Assembly (NCBI GenBank): GCA_964473865.1
Contig: CAYYQN010000005.1
Span: forward strand, 1-64,000
Reading direction: 5' to 3'
From: CAIMUX01 sp964473865
GTDB taxonomy: Bacteria > Eisenbacteria > RBG-16-71-46 > CAIMUX01
Length of the DNA stretch: 64,000 nucleotides
Positions 8,330 through 18,000 of this stretch are shown here, piece after piece; within the stretch, counting starts at the first letter, position 1; every line of letters starts with the position of its first letter. Made by a program: the position numbers and the translations under genes. Below the pieces are notes generated by a model. It saw only the letters and a list, made by a program, of their open reading frames with translations, did no database searches and was not told the origin of the DNA.

Positions 8330-9180
8330 ATGGTGGTTCCAGCGTCTACCGATCCTGCGGTCGTCTCCGGAACGCGGCACTCCCCGCAGCGCAACGCGCT
8401 CGCCGGCGGGGGCGCGCGGGCCGTGACCTGGTTCGGCGACAGCGCCCAGCCAAACGACTCCGACACCCGGGTCGTCGGCAGCTGCATCGCCCGGAACGTC
8501 GGCTCCCTGCAGGGCGACGGCAACGGCGGGGGCATCTGGGCCGCCGGCGGACAGATCATCCGGGGCAACGTGATCGAGGACAACACGCCACCGTTTCCGA
8601 ACTGCCCCGGTACTCGCAGGGTGCTGATTACCTCACAACAGGAACAGACCGGGGGGCCGCGCTTCACCGACGGCGCCAGCAGCGACTTCACCCTGTTCCA
8701 TGACAGCCCCTGCATTGAGACCGGCAATCCGGCGACACCGGTACCGGAGAACGGGGTTGGGTGGTCGACATCGACCCGGCCGGGACCCCCGGCCTGTTCG
8801 ACCTGACCCTGCGCCACCTGGACGGAGAGCTTGACGGCGCCAACGAGGACAGACTCGGGATGTGGCGCCGCGCGGGGTCCTCGTGGGAAGGGCCCAAGGT
8901 CGCCATCGCGCACGACGTGACGGCCAACTGGCTGACCGTTGGCGGGTAGACCGCCTTCAGCGACTGGGTGATGGCCGAGCACCTCGCGCCTTCCGACGTC
9001 CCCGGCGGTCCGGGCGCCGGGCCCGAACCCTGCTCGAGGGCACGGCGGAAGCTGGCAGCGGGCAGGTCACCTGGGGCGGTCGGTCCGATTGCGGCGAGGT
9101 GGTCGCCTCGGGCGTCTATGTCTATCGCGTCCGGGGGGCCGGAGAGGAGCGGGCGGGCAAGGTCACGCTCACTCGATACC
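8330..9180 (+). pseudogene. Decayed beta-helix protein with FlgD-like C-terminus
   Basis: Three reading frames together give a coherent protein. Frame A (8330-8806) has beta-helix rungs (GNGGGIWAAGGQIIRGNVIEDN) and the common closing phrase DFTLFHDSPCIETGNP. Frame B (about 8761-8990) gives VDIDPAGTPGLFDLTLRHLD and NEDRLGMWRR, then an in-frame TAG at 8947-8949, and continues TAFSDWVMAEH. Frame C (about 9030-9170) gives a FlgD-like end (GSGQVTWGGRSDCG, EVVASGVYVYRV, KVTLTR). At least two frameshifts and one stop therefore break a gene of the same class as the intact neighbours. Its original start is not visible. Sequencing errors are possible, but three separate lesions favour decay. Confidence 0.7.
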
Positions 9181-9437
9181 GCGCTCTCCAGGACAGGACG
9201 CCGAGTCGCCAGGCCCGTGATCCCATGCTCCGCCGGACGACGACCCAGGTCCTGGAACTCGATCCGAGTGGCGGTACCGTCTGTCCGCATCGGGCCGCCT
9301 CTTGATCCGTCGTACGCTCCCGGTCGAACCTTTCCGAACGAGTCAGTCCGCCCGATGCTGCTTTCCTTCGCGACAGTTCCGGTCTGGCCTCCACGCGCCT
9401 CGGTCTCGCCCGGTTCCTTTACTCCACGGGCTGCCCT

Positions 9438-10709
9438 CTACCGAAACGTCGCCTTGATCCGCCCCCACGTCATCCGCTCCACGGCCGTCGAACCGCACGC
9501 CACGGGCCACGCCCCAATCAGGCCGCAGTCGCCGGAATAGGCCGGCCCACAGGGCGACGTCTCATCCAGCGTGCAGTCGTCCGCCGCCATATCGCAGAAC
9601 CGAGGGTCCTTGCGGATGTTCCCATTGATGCCGTACTGGTCCTCGATTCCCACCGTCCAATCCCCACCCGGGTTGCCGTAGATGTCGCAACAGACCAGCG
9701 TAGCCGCGTTCTCCACCTGGATCGCCTGTCCCTTGGCTCCGAAGGCGATGATCGTGTTCTCCAGACGCGTCCACGACTCGCCGCACATCAGAGCCCCCCC
9801 CGGCGCGCCGTTCCGGTAGAACGTGCAACTCCGCATGATCGTGGTGGACATTTTTCCCGAGCCGAACGCCCCGCCGTCGGTGTCCGCCACATTTCCGATG
9901 AACGTGCATCCCTCGAGGACCAGATCAGCGAAGAAGTTGAAGATCGCTCCGGCCCCCTCCGCGCGGTTGTACAGAAAGCGGCAGTTGGACACCTCGCCCT
10001 GCGTGCCGAAGAGGAGTTCGAGCGCTCCGCCCGATCCCCCGGCGACGTTCTCTCTGAAGTCGCAGTCATGCAGAGTGATGCGACCGGCGTGGGCCATGAC
10101 GGCGCCCCCGGAGGCCTCCGCCGAGTTCCCGATGAAGGAGCAACGGCTGACGACCGGCCGCGCGGCGAGGCTGTAGATGCCGCCCCCCTGCCAGCCTTCA
10201 TTGTTCCGAAACTCGCATTCCTCAAACCGAGGCGCGCACCCGGTGGAGCAGAAAACGGCGCTCCCGTAGTTCCCCTCGAAGCGACAGGATTGGAATCTGG
10301 GCGAGCTCATCCCTTCCAGGAGGACACCCCCTCCCCGGGGCGGCGTGTCGTTCCATCCGCCGGTGATCTTGATCGCCTGGATCGTGGCGCCTTCGGTCTC
10401 GCCGCTTCGAAGATGAAAGACCCGGCGCGGTTCGGTCTGGGACCCGCCACCGTCGATCACGCATTTCGCCGGATCGCCCATCTGCGATCGGAGCGTGACT
10501 TCCTTGCCGAGGAGATCGAGATCGCGGTTCCCGTCTCCGGTGAAGGTGCCGTCCGTCAGCTCGATGACGTCGCCGGGAGCGGCGGCGTCGAGCGCGGCCT
10601 GAATCGTCGGGAAGTCTCCGGTCCCGTCCGGGCGCACAAGGTAGTCCTCGGCGGAGGACGTGAAGGCGGCCGACAGACACCAGCAGGCAGCAAGGAAGAA
10701 ACGCAACAT
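9438..10709 (-). CDS. Secreted right-handed parallel beta-helix protein
   Basis: 423 aa, ATG at 10709 behind AGGAGG. The signal peptide is MLRFFLAACWCLSAAFTSSA. The mature protein opens with DYLVRPDGTGDFPTIQAALDAAAPGDVIEL, the usual start of pectate-lyase-like/NosD-like helices, and continues through about ten rungs of the form C-x-F-x-x-N-x-x-x-x-x-GGA (for example CRFEGNYGSAVFC, CTFIGNVADTDGGAF). It closes with TSPCGPAYSGDCGLIGAWPVACG. The final residues WGRIKATFR match a tag also seen at the end of the 42876-43649 product; there is no FlgD-like domain. The likely location is outer surface or extracellular. No catalytic residues can be assigned, so adhesion or polysaccharide binding is as likely as lyase activity. 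Confidence 0.85.
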   Translation of the reverse strand: MLRFFLAACWCLSAAFTSSAEDYLVRPDGTGDFPTIQAALDAAAPGDVIELTDGTFTGDGNRDLDLLGKEVTLRSQMGDPAKCVIDGGGSQTEPRRVFHLRSGETEGATIQAIKITGGWNDTPPRGGGVLLEGMSSPRFQSCRFEGNYGSAVFCSTGCAPRFEECEFRNNEGWQGGGIYSLAARPVVSRCSFIGNSAEASGGAVMAHAGRITLHDCDFRENVAGGSGGALELLFGTQGEVSNCRFLYNRAEGAGAIFNFFADLVLEGCTFIGNVADTDGGAFGSGKMSTTIMRSCTFYRNGAPGGALMCGESWTRLENTIIAFGAKGQAIQVENAATLVCCDIYGNPGGDWTVGIEDQYGINGNIRKDPRFCDMAADDCTLDETSPCGPAYSGDCGLIGAWPVACGSTAVERMTWGRIKATFR

Positions 10710-11031
10710 GAGGCACCTCCTGGACTGCGTGGATCACCGTGAGCTCCTGGATCATACACCTGTACAAGTTGCGAGGACAGGACATTCGGGCCGCCATCCC
10801 CGGCGCAGGGGCCCGGTCAGGGTCTCACCGTCGCACGGCCGGTCGGGGCCGCGCGGTGCTCGCCGCGCGCGGAACCCGCATCGCGGAGTGTGGGGGTAGG
10901 CCGGCCCGGGCAGGCCTTGACACCCGCGGTGCCGGGGCAGACACTCGTGGCGTGCGCGATTGACGGGTCTGGACGTCCGGGCCTGACCAGACGTTCCGAC
11001 CCTGCTCCCGGTGGCGAAAGGAGGCCGTCGT
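10710..11031. promoter_or_regulatory. Divergent promoter region
   Basis: 322 bases between the beta-helix gene (minus) and the cysteine-rich tandem (plus). TTGACA at 10917-10922 followed after 17 bases by GACACT (10940-10945) is a possible weak promoter for the plus-strand genes. Nothing else stands out. Confidence 0.3.
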
Positions 11032-12387
11032 GTGAACCCGGCGAGCCGTTCGGCGTTCGTGGATGGAGTCCAGGCGCCAGGTCAGCGCCTCGGGCGGGTG
11101 GCTGTGCTCGCCGCCGTCTTCACACTGGTGCTCGCGAGTCCGTCGCGATGCGGCCCGAATGCCGGCGGCGCCATGGTGGTCCACGTCGCCGACGCCTACA
11201 GCTACACCTACTCGGGAGAGGATCGCTGCTCGACCCCCTACGTGCAGAGCGTCGCCAGTTGCGCCGACGTCGTCACCCGTTCCGATGAGGGGCAGACCGT
11301 CGTGTGGCTCCTGGCCGCGTTCGCCCCGCACAGCAGTCCGCGGGTGGGCGCCCTTCGGTGCAAGATCTCCTACGGGCCGGACGTGGAGATCGAGGACAGC
11401 TGGATGTGCGGAGGCGCCCTGGAGATCCCAGACCTCGACTGGCCGGCCTCGCAATCCCACAACGCCATCGCCTTCAACCCGCCGGTGATGGGGGACATCA
11501 TCTTCCCCTTCTACGGCCTTCGGGTGTGGAACTGGGGCGGAGCCGACGCCTTCTTCTGCACGGAGACCGACACGGCGACGGCCTTCGCGGACGAGTTCAC
11601 GGAGGATCCGTGCGAGAGGTCAGGCTGCGTCCGTTGGTACGCGGAGGGGTCCAAGGAGTGCCCCGGCGGCGCCTGCTGCGATTCGGTCGGAGTCTGCGAG
11701 GTGAGCTCCGAAGGCTGGTGTCTGGCCAACGGCTGGGAGTGGCTGGGAGAGGGCACCAGTTGCACGCCCAACCCGTGCTCGCCTCCCGGGGCCTGCTGCT
11801 TTCTCGACACCAGCTGCCGCGACGTCACCGAATTCTGGTGCGAGCGGATCAACGGCACGTTCCTGGGTTGGGGCGGATCGCTCTGCGAGAGCGGGGTCTG
11901 CTGGCCGGTCGAACCGGGTATCTGCTGCATTGAAGACCTCTGCTTCGGCTGCAGCGAGACCGTCTGTCTGGACCAGGGCGGCGCATGGTTCCCGACCGGC
12001 ACCTGGCCGGAGCCCTGCATCTATCCGGGCTGCGCCATCGTCTCGCTGGAAACGGAACCTCGGATGAGTTCGTCGCCAGACATCTGCGCCGTCTCGCCGA
12101 ATCCCGCGCGCGGAGCGCTGAACTACTCGATCCATGTGCCTGAGCCGGCGGCGGTCCGGGTCGACCTGTTCGATCCGTGCGGACGGCTGGTAGCGGGCCT
12201 CTTGTCCCGGGATCTGCCTGCGGGTCGACACGCGTTTGTCTGGGACCCTGGCGGGAACCCCACCCCGAGGATCGCCAGCGGGGTCTACTCCCTGCGACTG
12301 GAAGCGACGCCTCTGCCGGCGTCTCCCGGGGCTGCGCCCGAGGGGCAGCTTCGCCGCACAACCAGAAGTGTGGTCCTGTTGAAGTGA
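11032..12387 (+). CDS. Secreted protein with three cysteine-rich modules and FlgD-like domain
   Basis: 451 aa. The GTG at 11032 is chosen because AAAGGAGG lies at 11017-11024; an earlier in-frame GTG at 11011 precedes that site. After a signal peptide, residues about 40-215 form a domain shared with the next gene (NAGGAMVVH, CSTPYVQ, VVWLLAAF, the FPFYGL strand). Three tandem six-cysteine modules follow (about 216-350), starting GACCDSVGVC, GACCFLDTSC and GICCIEDLC. The last ~100 residues are the FlgD-like sorting domain (SPNPARG, VDLFDPCGRLVAGL, a GVYSLRLE strand, VVLLK end). It and its downstream neighbour are tandem paralogues. Function unknown; it is probably a surface protein stabilised by disulphides. 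Confidence 0.85.
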   Translation: MNPASRSAFVDGVQAPGQRLGRVAVLAAVFTLVLASPSRCGPNAGGAMVVHVADAYSYTYSGEDRCSTPYVQSVASCADVVTRSDEGQTVVWLLAAFAPHSSPRVGALRCKISYGPDVEIEDSWMCGGALEIPDLDWPASQSHNAIAFNPPVMGDIIFPFYGLRVWNWGGADAFFCTETDTATAFADEFTEDPCERSGCVRWYAEGSKECPGGACCDSVGVCEVSSEGWCLANGWEWLGEGTSCTPNPCSPPGACCFLDTSCRDVTEFWCERINGTFLGWGGSLCESGVCWPVEPGICCIEDLCFGCSETVCLDQGGAWFPTGTWPEPCIYPGCAIVSLETEPRMSSSPDICAVSPNPARGALNYSIHVPEPAAVRVDLFDPCGRLVAGLLSRDLPAGRHAFVWDPGGNPTPRIASGVYSLRLEATPLPASPGAAPEGQLRRTTRSVVLLK

Positions 12388-12418
12388 CGCCAGAGACCGC
12401 AACGGAAAGGTGGTTCCG

Positions 12419-13483
12419 ATGAAAACCGCGACTCTGGTCTTCTGGATGGCCTGGGCCTTCGCCCTTCCCGCCCTCGGCGGCGTCAATGCCGGCGGCTGCA
12501 TGGTGGTCCACACCAACGACCTCTACAGCTACACGAGCGACACACAGTGCAGCACCCCTTACGTCCAGGACGTGGGCGACATCTCCGAGGTGATCACCCG
12601 GACCGATCTGGCAACTTCGGTCCTGTGGCTCCTGGCCGTGTTTCCGCCCGCAAGCACGCCCCGGGTCGCCGGCCTGACCTGCGGAATCACGTACGCTCCG
12701 AATCTCTGGGTCGAGTCGTACTGGCTTTGCGGGCCGGACGGGAGCGTCGAGATCACGGGTCCCGGATGGCCTGACTCCGATACCCAGACGAGCATCGCCT
12801 TCACTCCGACGGTCGCCGGTGACAGGGTCTTCCCCTTCTACGGTTTTCTGGTCACCAACGACGGCGGTCCGGGCGCGTTCTGCACGGATACGAACGGCTC
12901 AGAGTTCCTGGACGACAGCATCCCTCCGGTCTCCGATCCTGTTCTCGGCCCGGGCTGCGTGCACTGGTACGAGCCGGGACCGCCGTCGCAGTGCGCGCCC
13001 CCGCAGCCTGGCGCCTGCTGTATCAGCACCTACTGCTTCATCCTCACCCAGGCCGAATGCAACAACCAGGGAGGCACGTTCCTGCAGGACCCGCCCTGCG
13101 ATCCCAGCCCGTGCCCGCAATCGAGCGTGCCGGAGTCGGGTCTGGCGGATGAGAGGGTGGTTCTTGATCTCGTGGGCCCGAACCCCATCGTCGGGGCGAT
13201 CCGATACCGGATCGAGCTCCGGCAACCGACCGTCGTGGAAGTGCGCCTCTACGACGCGGCGGGAAGGCAGGTCGCCGACGTGCTGCACACAGACCTCGGG
13301 GCCGGATCTCACCGCTTCGACTGGATTCCTCTCTCCGGGGGCCGGCTGGCCAGCGGGGTGTACACGTTGAAGCTGGACGCGAGCCTCTCTCATGCGGAAG
13401 AGCCCCGGGCGCGAGTGCCCGCTGCCGGCCAGGTTCCCGGGCGCCAGACCATGGTGACCCGGAGGCTGGTGGCCGTTCGCTGA
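12419..13483 (+). CDS. Secreted cysteine-rich protein, paralogue of upstream gene
   Basis: 354 aa, ATG at 12419 with GGAAAGG upstream, 31 bases after the preceding gene, so probably one operon. The signal peptide ends near ALGGVNA. Residues about 25-195 match the upstream protein strand for strand (NAGGCMVVHTNDLYSYT, CSTPYVQDV, FPFYGFLV). It has a single six-cysteine module (GACCISTYCF...CDPSPC) instead of three. The C-terminus is again FlgD-like (GPNPIVG, VEVRLYDAAGRQVADVL, GVYTLKLD) ending VTRRLVAVR. The difference in module number suggests copy-number change of the cysteine-rich unit since duplication. Confidence 0.84.
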   Translation: MKTATLVFWMAWAFALPALGGVNAGGCMVVHTNDLYSYTSDTQCSTPYVQDVGDISEVITRTDLATSVLWLLAVFPPASTPRVAGLTCGITYAPNLWVESYWLCGPDGSVEITGPGWPDSDTQTSIAFTPTVAGDRVFPFYGFLVTNDGGPGAFCTDTNGSEFLDDSIPPVSDPVLGPGCVHWYEPGPPSQCAPPQPGACCISTYCFILTQAECNNQGGTFLQDPPCDPSPCPQSSVPESGLADERVVLDLVGPNPIVGAIRYRIELRQPTVVEVRLYDAAGRQVADVLHTDLGAGSHRFDWIPLSGGRLASGVYTLKLDASLSHAEEPRARVPAAGQVPGRQTMVTRRLVAVR

Positions 13484-13785
13484 TATGGAACGGCTTCCGT
13501 CAAGCAGGTAATTGGCCTCCGATCGGATCCGGGAGGAGCCTTGTTGGTCGACGATCTTCAGGCTGATATTCGCGGGTTGGATACCGCATTCCCAAAGGTT
13601 CGTCTGGAGCTTCCTCGGTCTAGAGTGGCGCGGGTTCAGGCTGTCGCCTTACCGCCTAGCGAAAACGAGGATTCTCCTGACCTGGCCCCTCCCGGACCCC
13701 GAATGCTGGATTTCTTGGCTCTCTCCTTCGGAACGACGTCACCAGATCGCGCAGGAGCGACGATCGTGCGGCAACGAGTATCCGG
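13484..13785. other. IS110 3' flank, no gene seen
   Basis: 302 bases between the cysteine-rich gene and the end of the transposase gene, noticeably less GC-rich than its surroundings. It probably includes the right end of the IS110-family element, which normally carries no terminal inverted repeats. I cannot fix the boundary. Confidence 0.45.
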
Positions 13786-14937
13786 CTATCCCTTCATTTC
13801 GACGAGTTCGCGCCCGATCGGAGTCGAGACTCCTCTTGTTCGATCGCTGGGCACGGCTCGCATCAGGGCCCAGATGAAGCCGCAGAGCTCCCGGGCCACG
13901 GCGATGACGGCGACGTTGTGATGTTTGCGTTGGACCAGATGCCAGTAACGCTTGCTCAGGCGATGTTGCGCCTTGACCGCGATGCCCACGACCTCGGCTG
14001 GTTGGCCTTGGCGTCGCCGCTTGATGATGAGATCGGCGCCAGCTTTGACCCGATGGTTGTGTCCGGCCTCGACCAGGACTCGGCGGAGGTGGGCGTTCCC
14101 CGCCTTGGTGATCGGTCCCCGGCGCTCGCGATCGCCGGAGGAATGCTCACTCGGGACCAGACCGACCCAACTCATGAGGGCGCGGGGCGAGGGGAAGCGC
14201 TGGATGTCCCCGATCTCGGTGGCCACGGTCATGGCCGTCAGGGTCTTGACCCCGCGCAGGCACTCCAGGGCCTCGACGATGGGCTGATAGGTCGGAGAGT
14301 TGGCGTGGCGTTCGATCTCGGCATCGAGCGAGCAGATCTGGGTCTCGAGGTACTCCAGGAGTTCGAGTTCGGTCTGGAGCACGGTGGCCGCGGCGCCCTG
14401 AGCTTGTCGGCGGACACCCGCCAGCCAGCTCCGGTGCTTCTTCGTCCAGTAGCTCTTGCCATCCCGGAAGACCAGGCCCTGGCGGAGGAGCATGCTGTGG
14501 ATCCGCTGCTTGCACTTCTTGCCTTGGAGAAGAAGGGCGAAGCGGGTCCGGACCAGACTCCGGACAGCCTCCTGCTCTTCGTCCGGGACTTGGACCGGGG
14601 TGAGGTGGCCGCTACGGTAGAGGCGGGCCAGCTGCAGAGCATCCCGGCGATCGGTCTTGCGTCGATCTCCTGGCCGAGTCGGAATGAGAGAAGGGGCGAT
14701 CACCTGGCAAGAGAATCCGTCGCGCTCCAGCACCCGGTGGACGACGAAGCCTGCCGCCGAAGCTTCGTAGCAGGCCCTGACGGTCCCCCGTGCCCCGAGG
14801 CGGCGAAAGAGCTTACGCAGCTCATTCAGGTCCGCCGACAGACGAAGCACCTCGCCCTCCCTGGCATCGCCTTCGAGGACGGCGGCCGTCGTGGAGTTCT
14901 TATGGACATCGAGACCGACCCAGATGATCTTGGACAC
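13786..14937 (-). CDS. IS110-family transposase
   Basis: 383 aa, GTG start at 14937 with AAGGAG just upstream. The N-terminal RuvC-like domain carries the DEDD set: D10 in VGLDVHK, E58 in CYEASAAG, and D96/D99 in KTDRRDA. The C-terminal Transposase_20 domain includes LRGVKTLTAMTVATEIGD, RALMSWVGLVPSEHSSG and GPITKAGNAHLRRVLVEAG, giving the serine-containing segment used with DEDD in this family. Length is normal for IS110 members and the frame is intact, so it may be active. The leader upstream of the start is highly structured (see the ncRNA entry). It is the only transposase in the window. Confidence 0.95.
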   Translation of the reverse strand: MSKIIWVGLDVHKNSTTAAVLEGDAREGEVLRLSADLNELRKLFRRLGARGTVRACYEASAAGFVVHRVLERDGFSCQVIAPSLIPTRPGDRRKTDRRDALQLARLYRSGHLTPVQVPDEEQEAVRSLVRTRFALLLQGKKCKQRIHSMLLRQGLVFRDGKSYWTKKHRSWLAGVRRQAQGAAATVLQTELELLEYLETQICSLDAEIERHANSPTYQPIVEALECLRGVKTLTAMTVATEIGDIQRFPSPRALMSWVGLVPSEHSSGDRERRGPITKAGNAHLRRVLVEAGHNHRVKAGADLIIKRRRQGQPAEVVGIAVKAQHRLSKRYWHLVQRKHHNVAVIAVARELCGFIWALMRAVPSDRTRGVSTPIGRELVEMKG

Positions 14938-15036
14938 GGCTGGACTCCTTCCATTCAGCGATCCTCCGGATCGCTTGTGGCTCTGGTTGTTGTGGACTCA
15001 CCTCAACTAACCCACGTTAGTGAGGGAGTCCAGCCG
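14938..15036 (-). ncRNA. Candidate bridge-RNA-like structured leader of IS110
   Basis: On the transposase strand, the 12-mers at 15025-15036 and 14938-14949 are perfect inverted repeats. Between them lie two further hairpins: 15002-15024 (9 bp with one bulge, 4-nt loop) and 14957-14975 (8-bp stem, 3-nt loop). Together they make a closed stem with two branches, and the closing stem contains the transposase ribosome site. IS110 elements are known to encode a bridge RNA next to the transposase; position and fold fit, but guide loops were not matched to any target. Confidence 0.5.
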
Positions 15037-15077
15037 TTCCATAGGGTCTAAGGCGGAATGGGGTGGCGAGGCAGCGG

Positions 15078-18000
15078 ATGCCCGGGTGGGCAGGAGGATC
15101 CCTGGTTCACTCCGCGGTCCGCCGCGCCCGCCTTCGCCCGGCGTGGACGATCTGTCTGGTGACCTGCTGGTTCGGCCTGGCCTCTCCCGCCGCGGTTCGA
15201 TCCTCGGTCTATCCCGCCGTTCCCGATTGGTCCTCCGGGCCGGCCAGCATCCAAGGGAGCCTGGCGACGGGCGACGTCGACCGCGATGGTGACCTCGACC
15301 TGGTCTGCGGAAACTACAACCAGAGCACCGGCCTCTTCCTGAATACCGGGAGGGTTTTCGCCCAGACCCCGGCCTGGTCGTCGGACAGCCTGAGCACGAC
15401 GGAGAGCATCGCCCTGGGCGACGTCGACCGGGACGGGGATCTGGATCTGGTGTGCGGGAACCTGGGGCGGGTGAGCACTCTGTACCGGAACGAGGGTGCA
15501 CAGCTTCCGACGTCCCCTTCATGGGCCACGGCGGCGCCGCGCAGCACCAAGGACGTCGCGCTCGCAGACATGGACGGGGACGGCGACCTGGATCTGGTGC
15601 TGGCGAACCGGGGGGAGGCCTGCGAGTGGTACGAGAATCAGGCCGGCAGCTTCGCCGCCGAAGCCGCCTGGACTGCGGGGCAGATCGACAGCTCCTCTTG
15701 CCTCGCCATCGGTGACGTCGATGGCGACGGCAGCCTCGACCTCGTCAGCGGGAATGTGGGCCGGTCCGCCCGCCCGTTGACGCTTTACCGCAACGGATCC
15801 CGTGGTCTGGAGCTGACCCCTTCCTGGGCTTCCCGGCAGACCTGGAACGCGCGGGCGGTCGCGCTGGGAGATGTGGATGGGGATGGCCGCCTGGATCTGG
15901 TCTGCGGGACCGATGATCAGGGGGTCGCTCTCTATCGAAACGACGGCGGGGTGTTCGCTCCGGAACCGATCTGGACCGCGGGCTCGGAGAGGTTCGTCGA
16001 GAGCCTGGCCCTGGGCGATGTGGACGGCGATGCCGACCTGGATCTCGTCGTGGGCCGGATGGATCAGGGAAACGCGCTCTACCTGAACACGGGAGACGGC
16101 TTCGCCGACCTTCCGGACTGGAGGTCGCCGGCGACCGATCGGACCTGGTCGGTCGTGCTGGCCGACGTGAATGGCGATGGCGCCCTGGATCTGCTCTGCG
16201 GCAACTCCCAGCAGAGCCAGACTCTCTACCTGAATGCCGGCGTCGTCCTCGCCGAGGCCCCTTCGTGGATCTCGGCCCCGGACGGCAGGTTCACCGACCT
16301 CGCCCTGGGCGACGCGGACGGCGACGGCGATCCCGACATCTTTGCGGGGAACCTGGACGCCGGCAATGCCCTCTTCGCCAACGAGGCCGGGCGGTTCGCC
16401 GCGGCGCCGACCTGGCGGTCCGGACGGATCGATCGCACGCTCAGCGTCGCCCTGGACGACATCGACGGCGATCGCCTTCCGGACCTGGTCTGCGGCAACG
16501 GTCACGGAGCCTCCGCGTACCTCAATCCGGCGGAATCGTTCCCGGATGGCCCTTCCTGGGTGCTCGACACCCCCGACAGCACGACCGCAGTCGCGTTGGC
16601 AGACATCGACGGTGACGGCGATCCGGACCTCGTATGCGGGACGACGGGGGAGCGCGGCGGGCAGAGCAAGGCGTATCTGAACCTGGGCGGAACCCTCGCG
16701 ACGGAACCCGCCTGGACCTCGGACCGCGCTTCCTACACCTGGGCGATCGAGCTTCAGGACGTCGACAACGACTCAGACCCGGATCTCGTGCTCGGCAACC
16801 AGAACCAGAGCTCCACCCTCTATCGCAACCAGGCGGGCATCTTCACCCGCGATCCGGTCTGGTCAGCCTCCGCGATCGCCTTCACGACCTCCCTGGACCT
16901 GGGGGATCTCGACGGCGACGGCGACCCCGATCTGGTCTGTGGAAACGGCCTCAACAGCACCACGGCGTACGCCAACGATGGCGCCACCTTCTCCCCGGAT
17001 CCGGTCTGGTCGTCCGCGGAGGCCCCCCTGACCCAGTCGGTGGCGCTCGGCGACGTGGACGGGGACGGCGATCTCGATCTCGTCTGCGGCAATTCCGGCT
17101 TCGTGGCAGGAGGCCGCACCACGCTCTATCGCAACGAGGGCGGGCGGCTCTCGATCGTACCGGTCTGGCGAAGCGCCGCCACCGCCTTTACACGGAGCGT
17201 CGCCCTCGCGGATCTCGATGAGGACGGGGACTTGGACCTGGTCTGCGGCAACGGCAAACCCTTCGATCCGGAGGGTGAGCTCACCATTCATCACGGCCGG
17301 CGCCTCCCCCCCTTCCTCGGAGATCCCACGGCACCCACGCGCCAGCTTCCCTTCACCACGGCGTTTCTCCGTCGCGTCCGGGTGGAGCCCGGCGGGCTGA
17401 ACCAGCAGCGCGTGAGTTTTCGCGCCATCGATATCGAGTCGGATCCGGTCTGGATCCTCGCCGAGTTCCAGTTCGAAGGCGACCCGTCGTGGCTGCCGGT
17501 CGAGGGGCCGGCGCAGCCGGGGCGCCTCGGTCCGCTGGCCGCCTCCCCCGCCGGCATCGAGCATGCCTTCACCTGGGACGTCTCCCGGATTCCCCGCGAC
17601 CACCGCAACGTGGTCCTGCGCCTGCGCGCGATCTCGCCGCCCCAGCGGGTGAGCGCGATACGCGATGTCGCGACCTACCTGCGCCCGGCGGGCCACCTCT
17701 CTCCGATCCGAGCGGAGATCGTCACTTCCAGCGAGTCGATTGCGTTCCCCACCGTCACGGTCGGGGACACCGTCTCCGTGGCGCTCGAGATCGCCAACGC
17801 CGGCAACGCCGTGCTCTCGATCGATGCGGTGCTCCTCCCGTCCGCCGCCATCGTCGCCGACGCTTCGGTGCCATTCGCGATCTCTCCCGGGGCGGTCGAC
17901 ACGCTGACGTTTCACTTCGCGCCGCGAACCGCGAAGGTCCCGGAGGGCGGGATCGAGATCCATAGCAACGATCCGGTGTCGCCGGTCAAGCGGATCGAGG

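Larger units (their letters stand above)
13560..15040 (-). mobile_element. IS110-family insertion sequence (approximate limits)
   Basis: The element is defined by the intact DEDD transposase plus its structured leader (14938-15036). IS110 elements usually lack terminal inverted repeats and make no clear target duplication, so the outer limits given are estimates from the drop in GC on both sides. It sits between two secreted-protein genes and interrupts no visible gene. Confidence 0.6.

Noticed and set aside
15063..15077. GTG at 15063 as start of the FG-GAP protein.
   Set aside because: It adds five residues before the ATG with no better ribosome site. The ATG is kept, but the choice is weak.
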